Of a stretch of DNA of 64,000 nucleotides, positions 46,602 through 55,307 are shown in pieces. Made by a program: the position numbers and the translations under genes. The notes beneath the pieces were generated by a model that had not been told where the DNA came from, ran no database searches, and was given only the letters and a program-made list of their open reading frames with translations. Origin of the DNA: Dokdonella koreensis DS-123. GTDB taxonomy: Bacteria; Pseudomonadota; Gammaproteobacteria; Xanthomonadales; Rhodanobacteraceae. The stretch covers positions 848,686 to 912,685 of the forward strand of contig NZ_CP015249.1 in NCBI RefSeq assembly GCF_001632775.1. Reading direction: 5' to 3'. Numbering within the stretch: position 1 is the stretch's first letter; each line of letters opens with the position of its first letter.

Positions 46602-47276
46602 ATGACCCTGTCGCCGCTGCGCGAGTTCGCACTCAAGGCGCTGCTGTGGCTGCCGCTCAGTTTCGTCATCTGGTTCGTGCTGGCGCCGCTGCTGGTCTGG
46701 CCGGTCGGCGTGGCCGCTCGCGCGGTCCTGCTGGCGCTCTGGCCGGAGCTGTTCAGCGGACTCGTTCAGGGAGCCCAGGTCGTCGATCATGCGGGCCAGG
46801 TGCTCGGCAGCTCCGGCTATCTGTTCGAGCTGACGACCAAGATCCTGGTGCGCGCCGACGACGGCGGCCGGGTCGGGCTCGGTGTGCTCGAAACCACGCT
46901 CAACCCGATGATCTACGGCTATGCGCTGCCGCTGTTCTCCGGCCTGACGCTGGCGACGCCGGCCTCGATCCGGCGCCGGGCGGGCCAGATCGCGGTGGCG
47001 TTCGCGGCGATCTGGCTGGCGCAGACCTTCGGCGTCGTCGCCGAAAGCCTCAAGGTCGTCGCCTTCCAGGCCGGCGCGCCGGGCCAGGCGGCCGCCGAAA
47101 AGGCCGGCCTGCAGCCCAATGTGATTGCGCTGGCCTACCAGTTCGGTTATCTGATCCTCCCGGCCCTGGTGCCCGTGGCGCTCTGGGTCGGCTTCAACCG
47201 GTCGTTCATCGAGTCGCTGGTGGGCCAGGGCAGGGAACCTGACCCGGGGAATCAGAGTCATAGCCATGTCGAATGA
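46602..47276 (+). CDS. exosortase-H-associated-type membrane protein
   Basis: The 224-residue protein has four or five membrane helices (MTLSPLREFALKALLWLPLS, LLVWPVGVAARAVLLALWPE, TLNPMIYGYALPLFSGL, QIAVAFAAIWLAQTFGV, YQFGYLILPALVPVALWVG). This matches, from memory, the small membrane protein encoded next to exosortase H, which processes exported proteins carrying a C-terminal sorting signal. The exosortase itself is not in the window. It starts two bases after purL and its 3' end overlaps gspE by 11 bases, so it is transcribed into the secretion operon, which is unusual. Confidence 0.62.
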   Translation: MTLSPLREFALKALLWLPLSFVIWFVLAPLLVWPVGVAARAVLLALWPELFSGLVQGAQVVDHAGQVLGSSGYLFELTTKILVRADDGGRVGLGVLETTLNPMIYGYALPLFSGLTLATPASIRRRAGQIAVAFAAIWLAQTFGVVAESLKVVAFQAGAPGQAAAEKAGLQPNVIALAYQFGYLILPALVPVALWVGFNRSFIESLVGQGREPDPGNQSHSHVE

Positions 47277-49032
47277 AGCGGATAGTCCTGTCTTGGCCAG
47301 TGTGATCGACCCTGCTGCCGGTGTCCCTGCGGTCGTCGAGGAGACGCTCGACGAGCGCGTATGCCAGTTCCTGGTCGCCCGCGGGCGGCTGAAGGAAACC
47401 GACCTCGTGCGCGGCCGGCGCCTGCACGAGGAGGACAACACCGGCTCCGGACTGCTTTCGCTGCTGACCCGCCTGGGCCTGGTGTCCGAGCGCGACATGG
47501 CCGAGGCGATGTCGGAGCTGATGGACATCGCCCTGCTGCCGCCCAAGGAGTTCCCGGAGACGCCGCCGCCGAACCTGCAGCTGTCGGTCCGCTTCCTCAA
47601 GCAGGTGCACATCTGCCCGATCGCCGAGACCGACGACGAAGTCACCCTGCTGATCGCCAATCCGGCCGACCCGTACCCGCTTGAGGCGGTCAAGCTCGCC
47701 ACCGGCCGCAAGGTGCAGGTGCGCCTGGCGCTGCGCTCGGAGATCGACGACCTGATCGAGCGCTACTACGGCCAGGGGCGCTCGGCGATGGGCACGATCG
47801 TCGAGAACCTGAGCGACGAGAGCGGTCGCGGCGAGGACGACATCGAGCACCTGCGCGACCTGGCGTCCGAGGCGCCGGTGATCCGCCTGGTCAACCTGGT
47901 CATCCAGCGTGCCGTCGAGCAGCGCGCGTCGGACATCCACATCGAGCCGTTCGAGAACCGCCTGAAGGTGCGCTACCGCATCGACGGCGTGCTGCACGAG
48001 GTCGAGTCGCCGCCGGCGGCCTCGACCGCCGCGGTGATCTCGCGCATCAAGATCATGGCCAAGCTCAACATCGCCGAGCGGCGCCTGCCGCAGGACGGCC
48101 GCATCATGATCCGCGTGCAGGGCAAGGAGCTGGACCTGCGCGTCTCGACCGTGCCGACCGCGCACGGCGAGTCGGTGGTGATGCGTATCCTCGACCGCGA
48201 GGCGGTGGTCTTCGATTTCCACACGCTCGGCTTCACCGACGAGTTCCTGCCGAAGTTCGTCAAGGTGCTCGAGCAGCCGCACGGCATCATGCTGGTGACC
48301 GGTCCGACCGGCTCGGGCAAGACGACGACGCTCTACACGGCCTTGTCCAAGCTCAACACGCCCGACGTCAAGATCATCACCGTCGAGGACCCGGTCGAGT
48401 ACCAGATCGAGGGAATCAACCAGATCCAGGCCAAGCCGCAGATCGGGCTGGACTTCTCCCATGCACTGCGTTCGATCGTGCGTCAGGACCCGGACATCAT
48501 CATGATCGGCGAGATGCGCGACCTGGAAACCGCGCGCATCGCGATCCAGTCGGCGCTGACCGGCCACCTGGTGCTTTCGACGCTGCACACCAACAATGCC
48601 GCCGGCGGCATCACGCGCATGCTCGACATGGGCGTGGAGGACTACCTGCTGACCTCGACGATCAACGGCATTCTCGCCCAGCGCCTGGTGCGCCGGCTGG
48701 ATTCCAACACGGCGATGCCGTACGAGGCCTCGCCGGAGGTGATCCGCGAGTTCAATCTCGACCGCTTCACCGACGAGCGCCCGATCAAGCTCTACAAGCC
48801 GATGCCCTCGCCGCTGAACTCCAGCGGGTACTTCGGCCGCACGACGATCATGGAGTTCCTTGTCATGACCGACGCGCTGCGCCGCCAGGTCATGCAGCAC
48901 TCGACGATGGGCGAGCTGGAGGAACAGGCGCGCAAGGAAGGCATGCGCACGATGTACGAGGACGGCATCGTCAAGTCGCTGGGCGGCTCGACGACGCTCG
49001 AGGAAGTCCTGCGCGTGACCCAGGAAACCTGA
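47266..49032 (+). CDS. gspE: type II secretion ATPase GspE (XpsE)
   Basis: GspE powers assembly of the pseudopilus. The 588-residue protein has N1/N2 domains and the C-terminal ATPase with Walker A GPTGSGKTT (346-354), Asp box VEDPVEYQIEG, Walker B IIMIGEMRD (411-419) and His box STLHTNN. An important oddity: the four zinc-binding Cys that most GspE proteins carry between the His box and the C-terminus are missing. The region 477-519 (LDSNTAMPYEASPEVIR to SPLNSSGYFGR) has no Cys at all; the protein has only Cys33 and Cys117. The ATG overlaps the preceding gene by 11 bases. It is first of eleven secretion genes. Confidence 0.95.
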   Translation: MSNEADSPVLASVIDPAAGVPAVVEETLDERVCQFLVARGRLKETDLVRGRRLHEEDNTGSGLLSLLTRLGLVSERDMAEAMSELMDIALLPPKEFPETPPPNLQLSVRFLKQVHICPIAETDDEVTLLIANPADPYPLEAVKLATGRKVQVRLALRSEIDDLIERYYGQGRSAMGTIVENLSDESGRGEDDIEHLRDLASEAPVIRLVNLVIQRAVEQRASDIHIEPFENRLKVRYRIDGVLHEVESPPAASTAAVISRIKIMAKLNIAERRLPQDGRIMIRVQGKELDLRVSTVPTAHGESVVMRILDREAVVFDFHTLGFTDEFLPKFVKVLEQPHGIMLVTGPTGSGKTTTLYTALSKLNTPDVKIITVEDPVEYQIEGINQIQAKPQIGLDFSHALRSIVRQDPDIIMIGEMRDLETARIAIQSALTGHLVLSTLHTNNAAGGITRMLDMGVEDYLLTSTINGILAQRLVRRLDSNTAMPYEASPEVIREFNLDRFTDERPIKLYKPMPSPLNSSGYFGRTTIMEFLVMTDALRRQVMQHSTMGELEEQARKEGMRTMYEDGIVKSLGGSTTLEEVLRVTQET

Positions 49033-49048
49033 TGAAAGCCGGCGCGCC

Positions 49049-50266
49049 ATGACCATCTACCGCTACAAGGCCGTCACTCCGGCGGGCGAGACGCTGGAAG
49101 GTCAGCTCGACGTCGCGTCCCACGACGAGGCGATCCTCAAGCTGCAGGATGCCGGCAACATCCCGCTCGACGTGCGCGAGGCCGATGCCGGCTCCGGCGG
49201 CAGCCTGTTCGGCGGCCTGTTCAAGAAGGCGACGTTGCGCGAGCAGCAGGTGGTGCTGTTCACGCAGCAGCTGGCGACCCTGCTCGGCGCCGGCCAGCCG
49301 CTCGACCGCGCGCTGCAGATCCTGCTCGACCTGCCCGAGTCGGACAAGGCGCGGCAGATGCTCGAGCGCATCCGCGACCACGTGCGCGGCGGTGCGCCGC
49401 TGTCCGATGCGCTCGAGAACGAGACCGGCAACTTCTCGCGCCTCTACATCAACATGGTCCGCGCCGGCGAGGCGGGCGGCTCGCTCGACGATACGCTCAA
49501 GCGGCTCGGCGAGTACCTGGAGCGTTCGCGCCTGCTGAAGGCCGGTGTCATCAACGCGATGATCTACCCGGCGTTCCTGGTCGGCATGGTGCTGCTCTCG
49601 CTGCTGGTGCTGCTGACGTACGTGGTGCCGCAGTTCGCGCCGATGTTCGCCGACATGGGCGTGGAGATGCCGATGATCACGCGGATCGTCCTCGGCGTCG
49701 GTTCGACCCTGCAGAACTTCTGGTGGCTGCTGATCGGCCTGGCCATCTTCGCGGTGAGCTGGGTGCGGCGGCAGATGGCCAATCCGGTCACCCGGCTCAA
49801 GCTCGACCAGCGGCTGTTGAAGCTCCGGCTCATCGGCGAGCTGATCCGCAAGCTCGAGACGGCACGCCTGTCGCGTACCCTGGGCACGCTGCTCCACAAC
49901 GGCGTTCCGCTGCTGAACGGCCTGGCGATCGCGCGCAACGTCATGGGCAACACGGTACTGGCCGCGGCCGTCGAGCAGGCGACCGAGGAGGTCAAGACCG
50001 GCGGCGGCCTGGGCTATTCGCTGACGCAGTCCAAGCAGTTCCCCAAGCTGGCCCTGCAGATGATCAGCGTCGGCGAGGAATCCGGCCAGCTCGACGCGAT
50101 GCTGATGAAGGTGGCCGACACCTTCGACATCGAAGTGAAGAACACCCTGGATCGCCTGCTGGCGGCCCTGGTGCCGCTGACGACCGTCGTCATGACCGTC
50201 ATCGTCGCGATGATCATGCTCGCGATCGTGCTGCCGATCATGGATATCGCCGGTTCGATACAGTAA
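49049..50266 (+). CDS. gspF: type II secretion inner-membrane platform protein GspF
   Basis: GspF is the polytopic platform protein that couples the ATPase to pseudopilin assembly. The 405-residue protein has two cytoplasmic six-helix T2SSF domains (about 70-190 and 270-390), each introduced by a motif of the family (LFTQQLATLLGAGQPLDRAL; LSRTLGTLLHNGVPLLNGLA), and three membrane helices (about 170-190, 220-245 and the C-terminal TTVVMTVIVAMIMLAIVLPI). Length equals the family norm. It is 17 bases behind gspE. Confidence 0.95.
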   Translation: MTIYRYKAVTPAGETLEGQLDVASHDEAILKLQDAGNIPLDVREADAGSGGSLFGGLFKKATLREQQVVLFTQQLATLLGAGQPLDRALQILLDLPESDKARQMLERIRDHVRGGAPLSDALENETGNFSRLYINMVRAGEAGGSLDDTLKRLGEYLERSRLLKAGVINAMIYPAFLVGMVLLSLLVLLTYVVPQFAPMFADMGVEMPMITRIVLGVGSTLQNFWWLLIGLAIFAVSWVRRQMANPVTRLKLDQRLLKLRLIGELIRKLETARLSRTLGTLLHNGVPLLNGLAIARNVMGNTVLAAAVEQATEEVKTGGGLGYSLTQSKQFPKLALQMISVGEESGQLDAMLMKVADTFDIEVKNTLDRLLAALVPLTTVVMTVIVAMIMLAIVLPIMDIAGSIQ

Positions 50267-50293
50267 GCCCCCATTTCCCGCCACGAGGCCCTC

Positions 50294-50728
50294 ATGAACA
50301 CGCCAACTCCGTTCCTTGCACGCCCGCTGCCGCGCAGCGGTGGCTTCAGCCTGATCGAGATGCTCGCGGTCATCGTCCTGATCGGCATCGTCGCCACGAT
50401 CGTCGTCCAGAACGTCGGCAACCGCGTCAACACCGGCAAGTACAACGCCGGCAAGGCCCAGGTGCAGTCGCTCGCCGGCAAGGTCGAGGCCTACGCGCTG
50501 GACAACGGCTCGCCGCCGCAGCGGCTCGAGGACCTGGTCACGCGTGGCGGCAACGCCAAGAACTGGAACGGGCCGTACGCCAAGGAGTCGGACCTCAAGG
50601 ATCCGTTCGGCAACCCGTTCCAGTACAAGAGCCCGGGCGAGCACGGCGATTTCGACCTCGTGTTCCTCGGTCGCGACGGCCAGACCGGCGGTGCCGAGCT
50701 GAACGCCGACTACGGCAACTGGCAGTAA
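50294..50728 (+). CDS. gspG: major pseudopilin GspG
   Basis: GspG forms the body of the pseudopilus. The 144-residue prepilin has a basic leader ending in Gly, cleaved by the prepilin peptidase at SGG-FSLIEMLAVIV with Glu at +5, followed by the hydrophobic helix. The C-terminal part has the calcium-loop region typical of GspG (DPFGNPFQYKSPGEHGDFDL). GAGG a few bases upstream supports the ATG. The prepilin peptidase gene is not in the window. Confidence 0.95.
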   Translation: MNTPTPFLARPLPRSGGFSLIEMLAVIVLIGIVATIVVQNVGNRVNTGKYNAGKAQVQSLAGKVEAYALDNGSPPQRLEDLVTRGGNAKNWNGPYAKESDLKDPFGNPFQYKSPGEHGDFDLVFLGRDGQTGGAELNADYGNWQ

Positions 50729-50769
50729 GCGGCCGGCGCGGACCGCACGCACCTGCCCGGAGCATCGCC

Positions 50770-51228
50770 GTGCACGCCTGCCGTTCGCGCCCCAGAGGCT
50801 TCACGCTGATCGAGATGATCGCGGTCGTGGTCCTGATCGCGGTCATCCTGACGGTCGTCTCGGTTTCGTTCTCCAAGAGCCTTTCCAGTGCCAAGGTCCG
50901 TGCGGCCAGCCGTGACCTGGTCGCGGCGCTGCGCTACACCCGCGGCCAGGCGATCGTGAAAGGCGAGCAGAAGGTGCTCACGCTGGACCTCGAGCACAAC
51001 AGCTACCAGGCCCCCAATCGCGGATCGACCGAGCTGCCCAAGGACATGAAGCTGCAGCTGACGACGGCCGAGCAGGAACTGACCGGCGCCAATGCCGGCG
51101 GCATCCGCTTCTTCCCGGACGGCAGCTCCACCGGCGGCAACATCGCCGTCCTGATGGGTGAACGGGTCTGGCGCATCAACGTGGCTTGGCTGACGGGCGA
51201 GATCACGCTCGACCAGCCGCCTGACTGA
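50770..51228 (+). CDS. gspH: minor pseudopilin GspH
   Basis: GspH belongs to the minor pseudopilins that prime and decorate the pseudopilus. The 152-residue prepilin has the cleavage motif PRG-FTLIEMIAVVVLIAVI, then a helical stretch (RAASRDLVAALRYTRGQAIV) and beta-strands (WRINVAWLTGEITLD). The GTG start at 50770 is set by GGAG at 50759-50762, seven bases upstream. It follows gspG by 40 bases and precedes gspI by 31. Confidence 0.92.
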   Translation: MHACRSRPRGFTLIEMIAVVVLIAVILTVVSVSFSKSLSSAKVRAASRDLVAALRYTRGQAIVKGEQKVLTLDLEHNSYQAPNRGSTELPKDMKLQLTTAEQELTGANAGGIRFFPDGSSTGGNIAVLMGERVWRINVAWLTGEITLDQPPD

Positions 51229-51259
51229 ACGAAACCCCGATCGGACGGTCTGACAGGCC

Positions 51260-51877
51260 ATGCCACGCCACGCTCCCTTTGCGCCTCGCCACGCTCGCGG
51301 CTTCAGCCTGATCGAGATGGTGGCGGCGTTCCTGGTGTTCGCGATCGCGGTCGGCGTCCAGATGCAGATCCTCGCCACGTCGCTGCACACGACGCGGCGC
51401 TCGGCCGAGTACACGCAGGCGGCGCTCTGGGCGCAATCCCGGCTCGACGTCGTCGGTGTCGGCGAGCGCATCGAGGAAGGCGATTCCTCGGGCCGCTTCG
51501 ACGACAAGTACAGCTGGGAGCTGCGCGTCCACAAGGTCGACCCGCAGGGTATCGTGCCGCCGCCGGCGATGGGCGGCGGCATCGCCGGCCTGTCCGCCGA
51601 GCAGCAAGTCGCCGCCGCCGCCCAGGTCGGCAACAGCGGCGCGCTGACCATCTCGCCGGTGGAGATCTTCCAGCTCGACCTGACGGTGGTCTGGGGCAGC
51701 CGCAGCAAGCCGCACAGCGAGACGTTCTCGACCTTGCGCGCGACCAACCCCGACGACGGCAGCGGTGGTCCCGGCGGCATCAACATGCCCAGCATGCGCA
51801 CCAGCGCGCAGCCCACCGGCGCCGCTGGCGGCGGACGCAGCAGTGCCGTGCCGGGCACCGGCGGGGGCAAGCGATGA
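51260..51877 (+). CDS. gspI: minor pseudopilin GspI with extended C-terminus
   Basis: GspI joins GspJ and GspK in the tip complex. The leader ARG-FSLIEMVAAFLVFAIAV gives a normal prepilin start, and LWAQSRLDVVGVGERIEEGD follows as in other GspI. The protein has 205 residues, although GspI is usually about 120-140; the extra part includes a Gly/Ala-rich insert (PPPAMGGGIAGLSAEQQVAA) and a Gly/Ser-rich tail (GPGGINMPSM to GGGKR). This may affect the tip or be disordered. Its TGA overlaps the gspJ ATG by 4 bases. Confidence 0.88.
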   Translation: MPRHAPFAPRHARGFSLIEMVAAFLVFAIAVGVQMQILATSLHTTRRSAEYTQAALWAQSRLDVVGVGERIEEGDSSGRFDDKYSWELRVHKVDPQGIVPPPAMGGGIAGLSAEQQVAAAAQVGNSGALTISPVEIFQLDLTVVWGSRSKPHSETFSTLRATNPDDGSGGPGGINMPSMRTSAQPTGAAGGGRSSAVPGTGGGKR

Positions 51878-52626
51878 ACCGGCGGCCGGTGCGCGGCTTC
51901 ACGCTGATCGAGGTCATGCTGGCGACGATGCTGCTCGGCCTGCTGCTGGCCGGCACCTACGGCGCGATCCGCACCACGGTCAAGGCGATGCAGTCGGGCG
52001 AAAGCGCGGTCGACACGATCAACCGGATCCGGGTCGCCCAGGAATTCATCCGCCGGCAGATCAGCCGCGGCATGCCGCTGGGCTTCGATCGCGACGACAG
52101 CACCGGCGTCAATTTCGTGTTCGAGGGCAAGCGCGACTTCATGCGCTTCGTCGCCCCCATGCCCGGCTACCTGTCGAAGGGCGGCCCCTATGTGCAGACG
52201 TTGGAACTGGCCAACGTGCGCGGCGGCAAGGAACTGCTCTTCACGCATGCGATGCTGAACGGCTTCGACCTGCGCCAGCTGCGCGAGGAGGACCAGGAGC
52301 CGGTCATGCTGGTCGACCGCATCCGCGGCGGGCGCTTCGAGTATCGCGGCTTCACCGAGGAAGGCGAGCTCGGCGACTGGCAGGACGACTGGGAGGATCC
52401 CAGCCTGACCCCGGTCATGGTGCGCATCCGGCTCCAGCTGCGCGACGACAGCCAGGTGGTGTTTCCGGACATGGAGATACCGCTGGTCCTCGACGTCGGC
52501 TCGATGCGGCGTCCGTACACCGGCCGGGACGGTGCCCAGCCGCCGCCGCTGCCGGGGCAGCCCGGGCAGCCCGGACAGCAGTCCTACGGTGTCCCGCAGA
52601 AATTCGGCCAGGGGCAGGTCCGATGA
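51874..52626 (+). CDS. gspJ: minor pseudopilin GspJ with Pro/Gly-rich tail
   Basis: GspJ is part of the pseudopilus tip. The prepilin motif is VRG-FTLIEVMLATMLLGLLL. The beta-rich body is normal (GFDLRQLREEDQEPVMLVDR, RIRLQLRDDSQVVFP). The 250 residues exceed the usual length of about 200, owing to a C-terminal tail rich in Pro, Gly and Gln (QPPPLPGQPGQPGQQSYG). Start overlaps gspI, and its TGA overlaps the gspK ATG (ATGA), so the three tip genes are translated as a unit. Confidence 0.9.
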   Translation: MNRRPVRGFTLIEVMLATMLLGLLLAGTYGAIRTTVKAMQSGESAVDTINRIRVAQEFIRRQISRGMPLGFDRDDSTGVNFVFEGKRDFMRFVAPMPGYLSKGGPYVQTLELANVRGGKELLFTHAMLNGFDLRQLREEDQEPVMLVDRIRGGRFEYRGFTEEGELGDWQDDWEDPSLTPVMVRIRLQLRDDSQVVFPDMEIPLVLDVGSMRRPYTGRDGAQPPPLPGQPGQPGQQSYGVPQKFGQGQVR

Positions 52627-53531
52627 GCATCCGGCCGTTCCGGTCCCGGCAGCGAGGCATCGCGTTCATCCTGGTGCTGTGGGTCATCGCGATGGTGGCC
52701 GTGCTGCTCGGCAGCTTCTCGATGATCGCCCGCACCGAGAACCTGCAGTCCCGGCACCTGTTCGAGACCACCCAGGCGCGCTATGCCGCCGAGGCCGGCC
52801 TGAACCTGGCGGTCTACCAACTGCGCATGCACGACCCGATGCAGCGCTGGCAGGGCGACGGCCGCAGCTACCGGTTCGGCTTCGGGGAGGCCGAGGTCGA
52901 GGTCCGCATCACCGACGATGCCGGCAAGATCGACATCAACACGGCCGACATCATGGTCCTGACCAACCTGCTGGCCTCCACCGGGATCGAGCTGGAGAAG
53001 GCCCAGGAACTGGCCGATGCGATCGAGGATTGGCGCGATCCGGACGACCTGGCCAAGCCGCTCGGTGCCGAGGCCAAGGACTACAAGGACATCGGCCTGT
53101 CCTACGGGCCGCGCAACGGCCCGTTCGAAACCGTCTCGGAGCTGCAGCAGGTCCTGGGGATGACCTATGAGATCTTCACCGCGCTGGAGCCGGGCATCAC
53201 GATCTACTCGGGCCGCAACACGCCCAGCGCCGCCTATGCACCGCTCGAGGCGCTGCGCGCCTTGCCGGGGATGACCACCGACTACGCCCAGCAGCTGATC
53301 CAGCAGCGCCAGATGCTGCAGCCCGGCTCCCCCGAGCTGCAGAGCCTCACCCTGCCCGACGGGACGCCGCTCATGGCGGACGGCGGGGGGCTGACGTATA
53401 GTGTGCGCTGCCGTGCAACGCTGTCCAATGGCGCCAGTGCCGAACTGGACGCCACGGTCCGCATGGGCGGCGCCGGCGCCGCGGGCCGCCCTTATGCAAT
53501 CCTGCGCTGGCGGGATGGGGAAAATTCCTGA
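52623..53531 (+). CDS. gspK: tip pseudopilin GspK
   Basis: GspK caps the pseudopilus. The 302-residue protein has a leader ending RQRG, then IAFILVLWVIAMVAVLLGSF with no Glu at +5, as is usual for GspK because it is at the tip and need not neutralise the next subunit. The large helical insert (INTADIMVLTNLLASTGIEL, AIEDWRDPDD) carries helix-hairpin-helix-like pieces and acidic calcium-binding residues. The ATG overlaps the stop of gspJ. It ends two bases before the gspL start. Confidence 0.93.
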   Translation: MSIRPFRSRQRGIAFILVLWVIAMVAVLLGSFSMIARTENLQSRHLFETTQARYAAEAGLNLAVYQLRMHDPMQRWQGDGRSYRFGFGEAEVEVRITDDAGKIDINTADIMVLTNLLASTGIELEKAQELADAIEDWRDPDDLAKPLGAEAKDYKDIGLSYGPRNGPFETVSELQQVLGMTYEIFTALEPGITIYSGRNTPSAAYAPLEALRALPGMTTDYAQQLIQQRQMLQPGSPELQSLTLPDGTPLMADGGGLTYSVRCRATLSNGASAELDATVRMGGAGAAGRPYAILRWRDGENS

Positions 53532-53533
53532 AC

Positions 53534-54706
53534 GTGCTGATCGAAACGCTGGACAGACAGCTGGCGCGTCTGCGGACGCGCCTTGCCAAGACTCCACTGC
53601 CGGCGTTCTTCGCCTGGTGGGGCGAGAACCTGCTCGCCTGCCTGCCGCAACGCTGGCGGGATCTGATCGCCGATCGCAACGAGACGCTGCTGCTCGAGCA
53701 GCAGCCGGGCCAGACGGTCGTCTGGCGCGCGCGCGGCCGCGCCGCCGCGACCGAGTACGGCCGGATCGCGCAGGACCAGCCGCCCGAGGCACAGGTCGCC
53801 GAGTTCCGCCGGCTGCGTGAACGGATCGAAGACCCGACCGTCCGCACGATCTACTGCATCGACGCCGGCCGCGTGCTGCGCAGGACGATTTCGCTGCCGG
53901 CCGCCGCGGAGGAGAATCTCCGGCAGGTGCTCTCGTTCGAGATGGACCGGCAGACGCCGTTCAAGGCCGACCAGGTCTACTTCGACAGCCGCATCGTCAG
54001 CCGCGACGCGTCCGGCCGCACGATCCATGTGGAGCTGGTGCTGCTGCCGCGGCCGCAGCTCGATGCCGAGATCACGACGCTGGCGGGCGGTGCGCTGGCC
54101 CTGGACGGCGTCGACATCTGGCGCGCCGGCCACGGCGGCCAGCGCAGTCATATCAACCTGCTCCCGCCGGACCGGCGTGCGCATCGCCGCGACCTGCGGC
54201 TGCCGCTGAATCTGGGGCTGGCGGCGCTGGCGGTGGTACTGCTGCTGCTGGCGATGTCCAAGTGGCTCGACAACCGCGCGGCGGCAGTGGAGTCGATGCG
54301 TGAAAAAGTGAACCAGGCCGACGCCCAGGCGCGGCAGGTCTCGGACCTCAAGCGCAGCCTGGTCGACTCGATCGCCGGCGCCAACTTCCTCGCCGACAAG
54401 AAGCGCAACGAGCCGCTGGTGGTCGCGGTCCTCGACGACCTCACCCAGCGCCTGCCCGACGACACCTTCCTCGAGCGCATGAACATCGAGAACGGACAGC
54501 TGCAGCTGCAGGGCCAGAGCCGCGAGGCGGCCAAGCTGATCGGGCTGCTCGGCGAGTCGCCGTACCTGTCCAATCCGAATTTCCAGGGCGCCATCCAGCC
54601 CGACCCGAGGACCAGCAAGGAGCGCTTCCAGATCACCGCCGAACTCAAGCGGACCAAGGTGGCCGGAACCGAGGACGCCGGAAAGGGGGCGACCGATGGC
54701 GCTTGA
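53534..54706 (+). CDS. gspL: type II secretion assembly-platform protein GspL (XpsL)
   Basis: GspL links the GspE ATPase to GspM in the membrane. The 390-residue protein starts with a cytoplasmic actin-like domain (about 1-210; ENLRQVLSFEMDRQTPFKAD is the family's typical segment), followed by one membrane helix (about 217-240) and a periplasmic ferredoxin-like PilN-type domain. It starts at GTG, right behind gspK. The N-terminus (LIETLDRQLARLRTRLAKTP) resembles the XpsL group rather than enteric GspL. Its 3' end overlaps gspM by 11 bases. Confidence 0.9.
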   Translation: MLIETLDRQLARLRTRLAKTPLPAFFAWWGENLLACLPQRWRDLIADRNETLLLEQQPGQTVVWRARGRAAATEYGRIAQDQPPEAQVAEFRRLRERIEDPTVRTIYCIDAGRVLRRTISLPAAAEENLRQVLSFEMDRQTPFKADQVYFDSRIVSRDASGRTIHVELVLLPRPQLDAEITTLAGGALALDGVDIWRAGHGGQRSHINLLPPDRRAHRRDLRLPLNLGLAALAVVLLLLAMSKWLDNRAAAVESMREKVNQADAQARQVSDLKRSLVDSIAGANFLADKKRNEPLVVAVLDDLTQRLPDDTFLERMNIENGQLQLQGQSREAAKLIGLLGESPYLSNPNFQGAIQPDPRTSKERFQITAELKRTKVAGTEDAGKGATDGA

Positions 54707-55307
54707 GATCAAGGCGCCGAAGGACGGCCGCCTGCTGGCGGTGATCCTGCTGGCGATCGTCCTGTTGCTGGTCTACCTGCTGGGTTTCCACTGGTGGTTC
54801 GTGGCGCCGCACCTGCAGTACACCGAGCAGATGGTGGACCTGCGCGAGCAGCAGTTGCGATTCGCGCGGACAATTGCCGAGCAGCCGCAGATCGACCTCA
54901 AGCTGACCGAGATCCGCGGCTACGAGCAGGAAAACCAGGCCTTCATGCCGGAGGCGGACGTGAACGCCGCGTCGGCCAACCTGATCCAGCGTCTCAAGCA
55001 GGTCGTCGCCGAGCATGCACCCGACAGCAATCGCTGCCAGGTCGTCAGCTCCCAGTCCTATACCAGCACCGAAGAAGAGCTCTATCGGCGCGTGACGATC
55101 AGCGTGCGCATGCGCTGCGATCTGGAGCAGTTGTCGGCGATCCTGTACGACCTGGAGAATGGCAAGCCTTACCTGTTTGCCGACCAGTTGATGATCTACA
55201 AGCAGCAGAACTACGTGCCGCCGGGCGGTCGCGCCGCGTCGCAGCCGCTCGACGTGCGTTTCAACCTGTCCGGCTACATCCGGCAGCCGGGCAAGGCGGC
55301 CAAATGA
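54696..55307 (+). CDS. gspM: type II secretion protein GspM, PilO-like second type
   Basis: GspM partners with GspL in the platform. The 203-residue protein has a short cytoplasmic lead, one membrane helix (LLAVILLAIVLLLVYLLGF) and a periplasmic domain with a coiled-coil entry (EQMVDLREQQLRFARTIAEQ) and a ferredoxin-like end. It is like the XpsM type II (PilO-like) and not the enteric GspM. Two Cys (NRCQVV, RMRCDLE) are in the periplasmic part. Start and stop overlap gspL and gspN, as expected in a tightly coupled operon. Confidence 0.88.
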   Translation: MALEIKAPKDGRLLAVILLAIVLLLVYLLGFHWWFVAPHLQYTEQMVDLREQQLRFARTIAEQPQIDLKLTEIRGYEQENQAFMPEADVNAASANLIQRLKQVVAEHAPDSNRCQVVSSQSYTSTEEELYRRVTISVRMRCDLEQLSAILYDLENGKPYLFADQLMIYKQQNYVPPGGRAASQPLDVRFNLSGYIRQPGKAAK

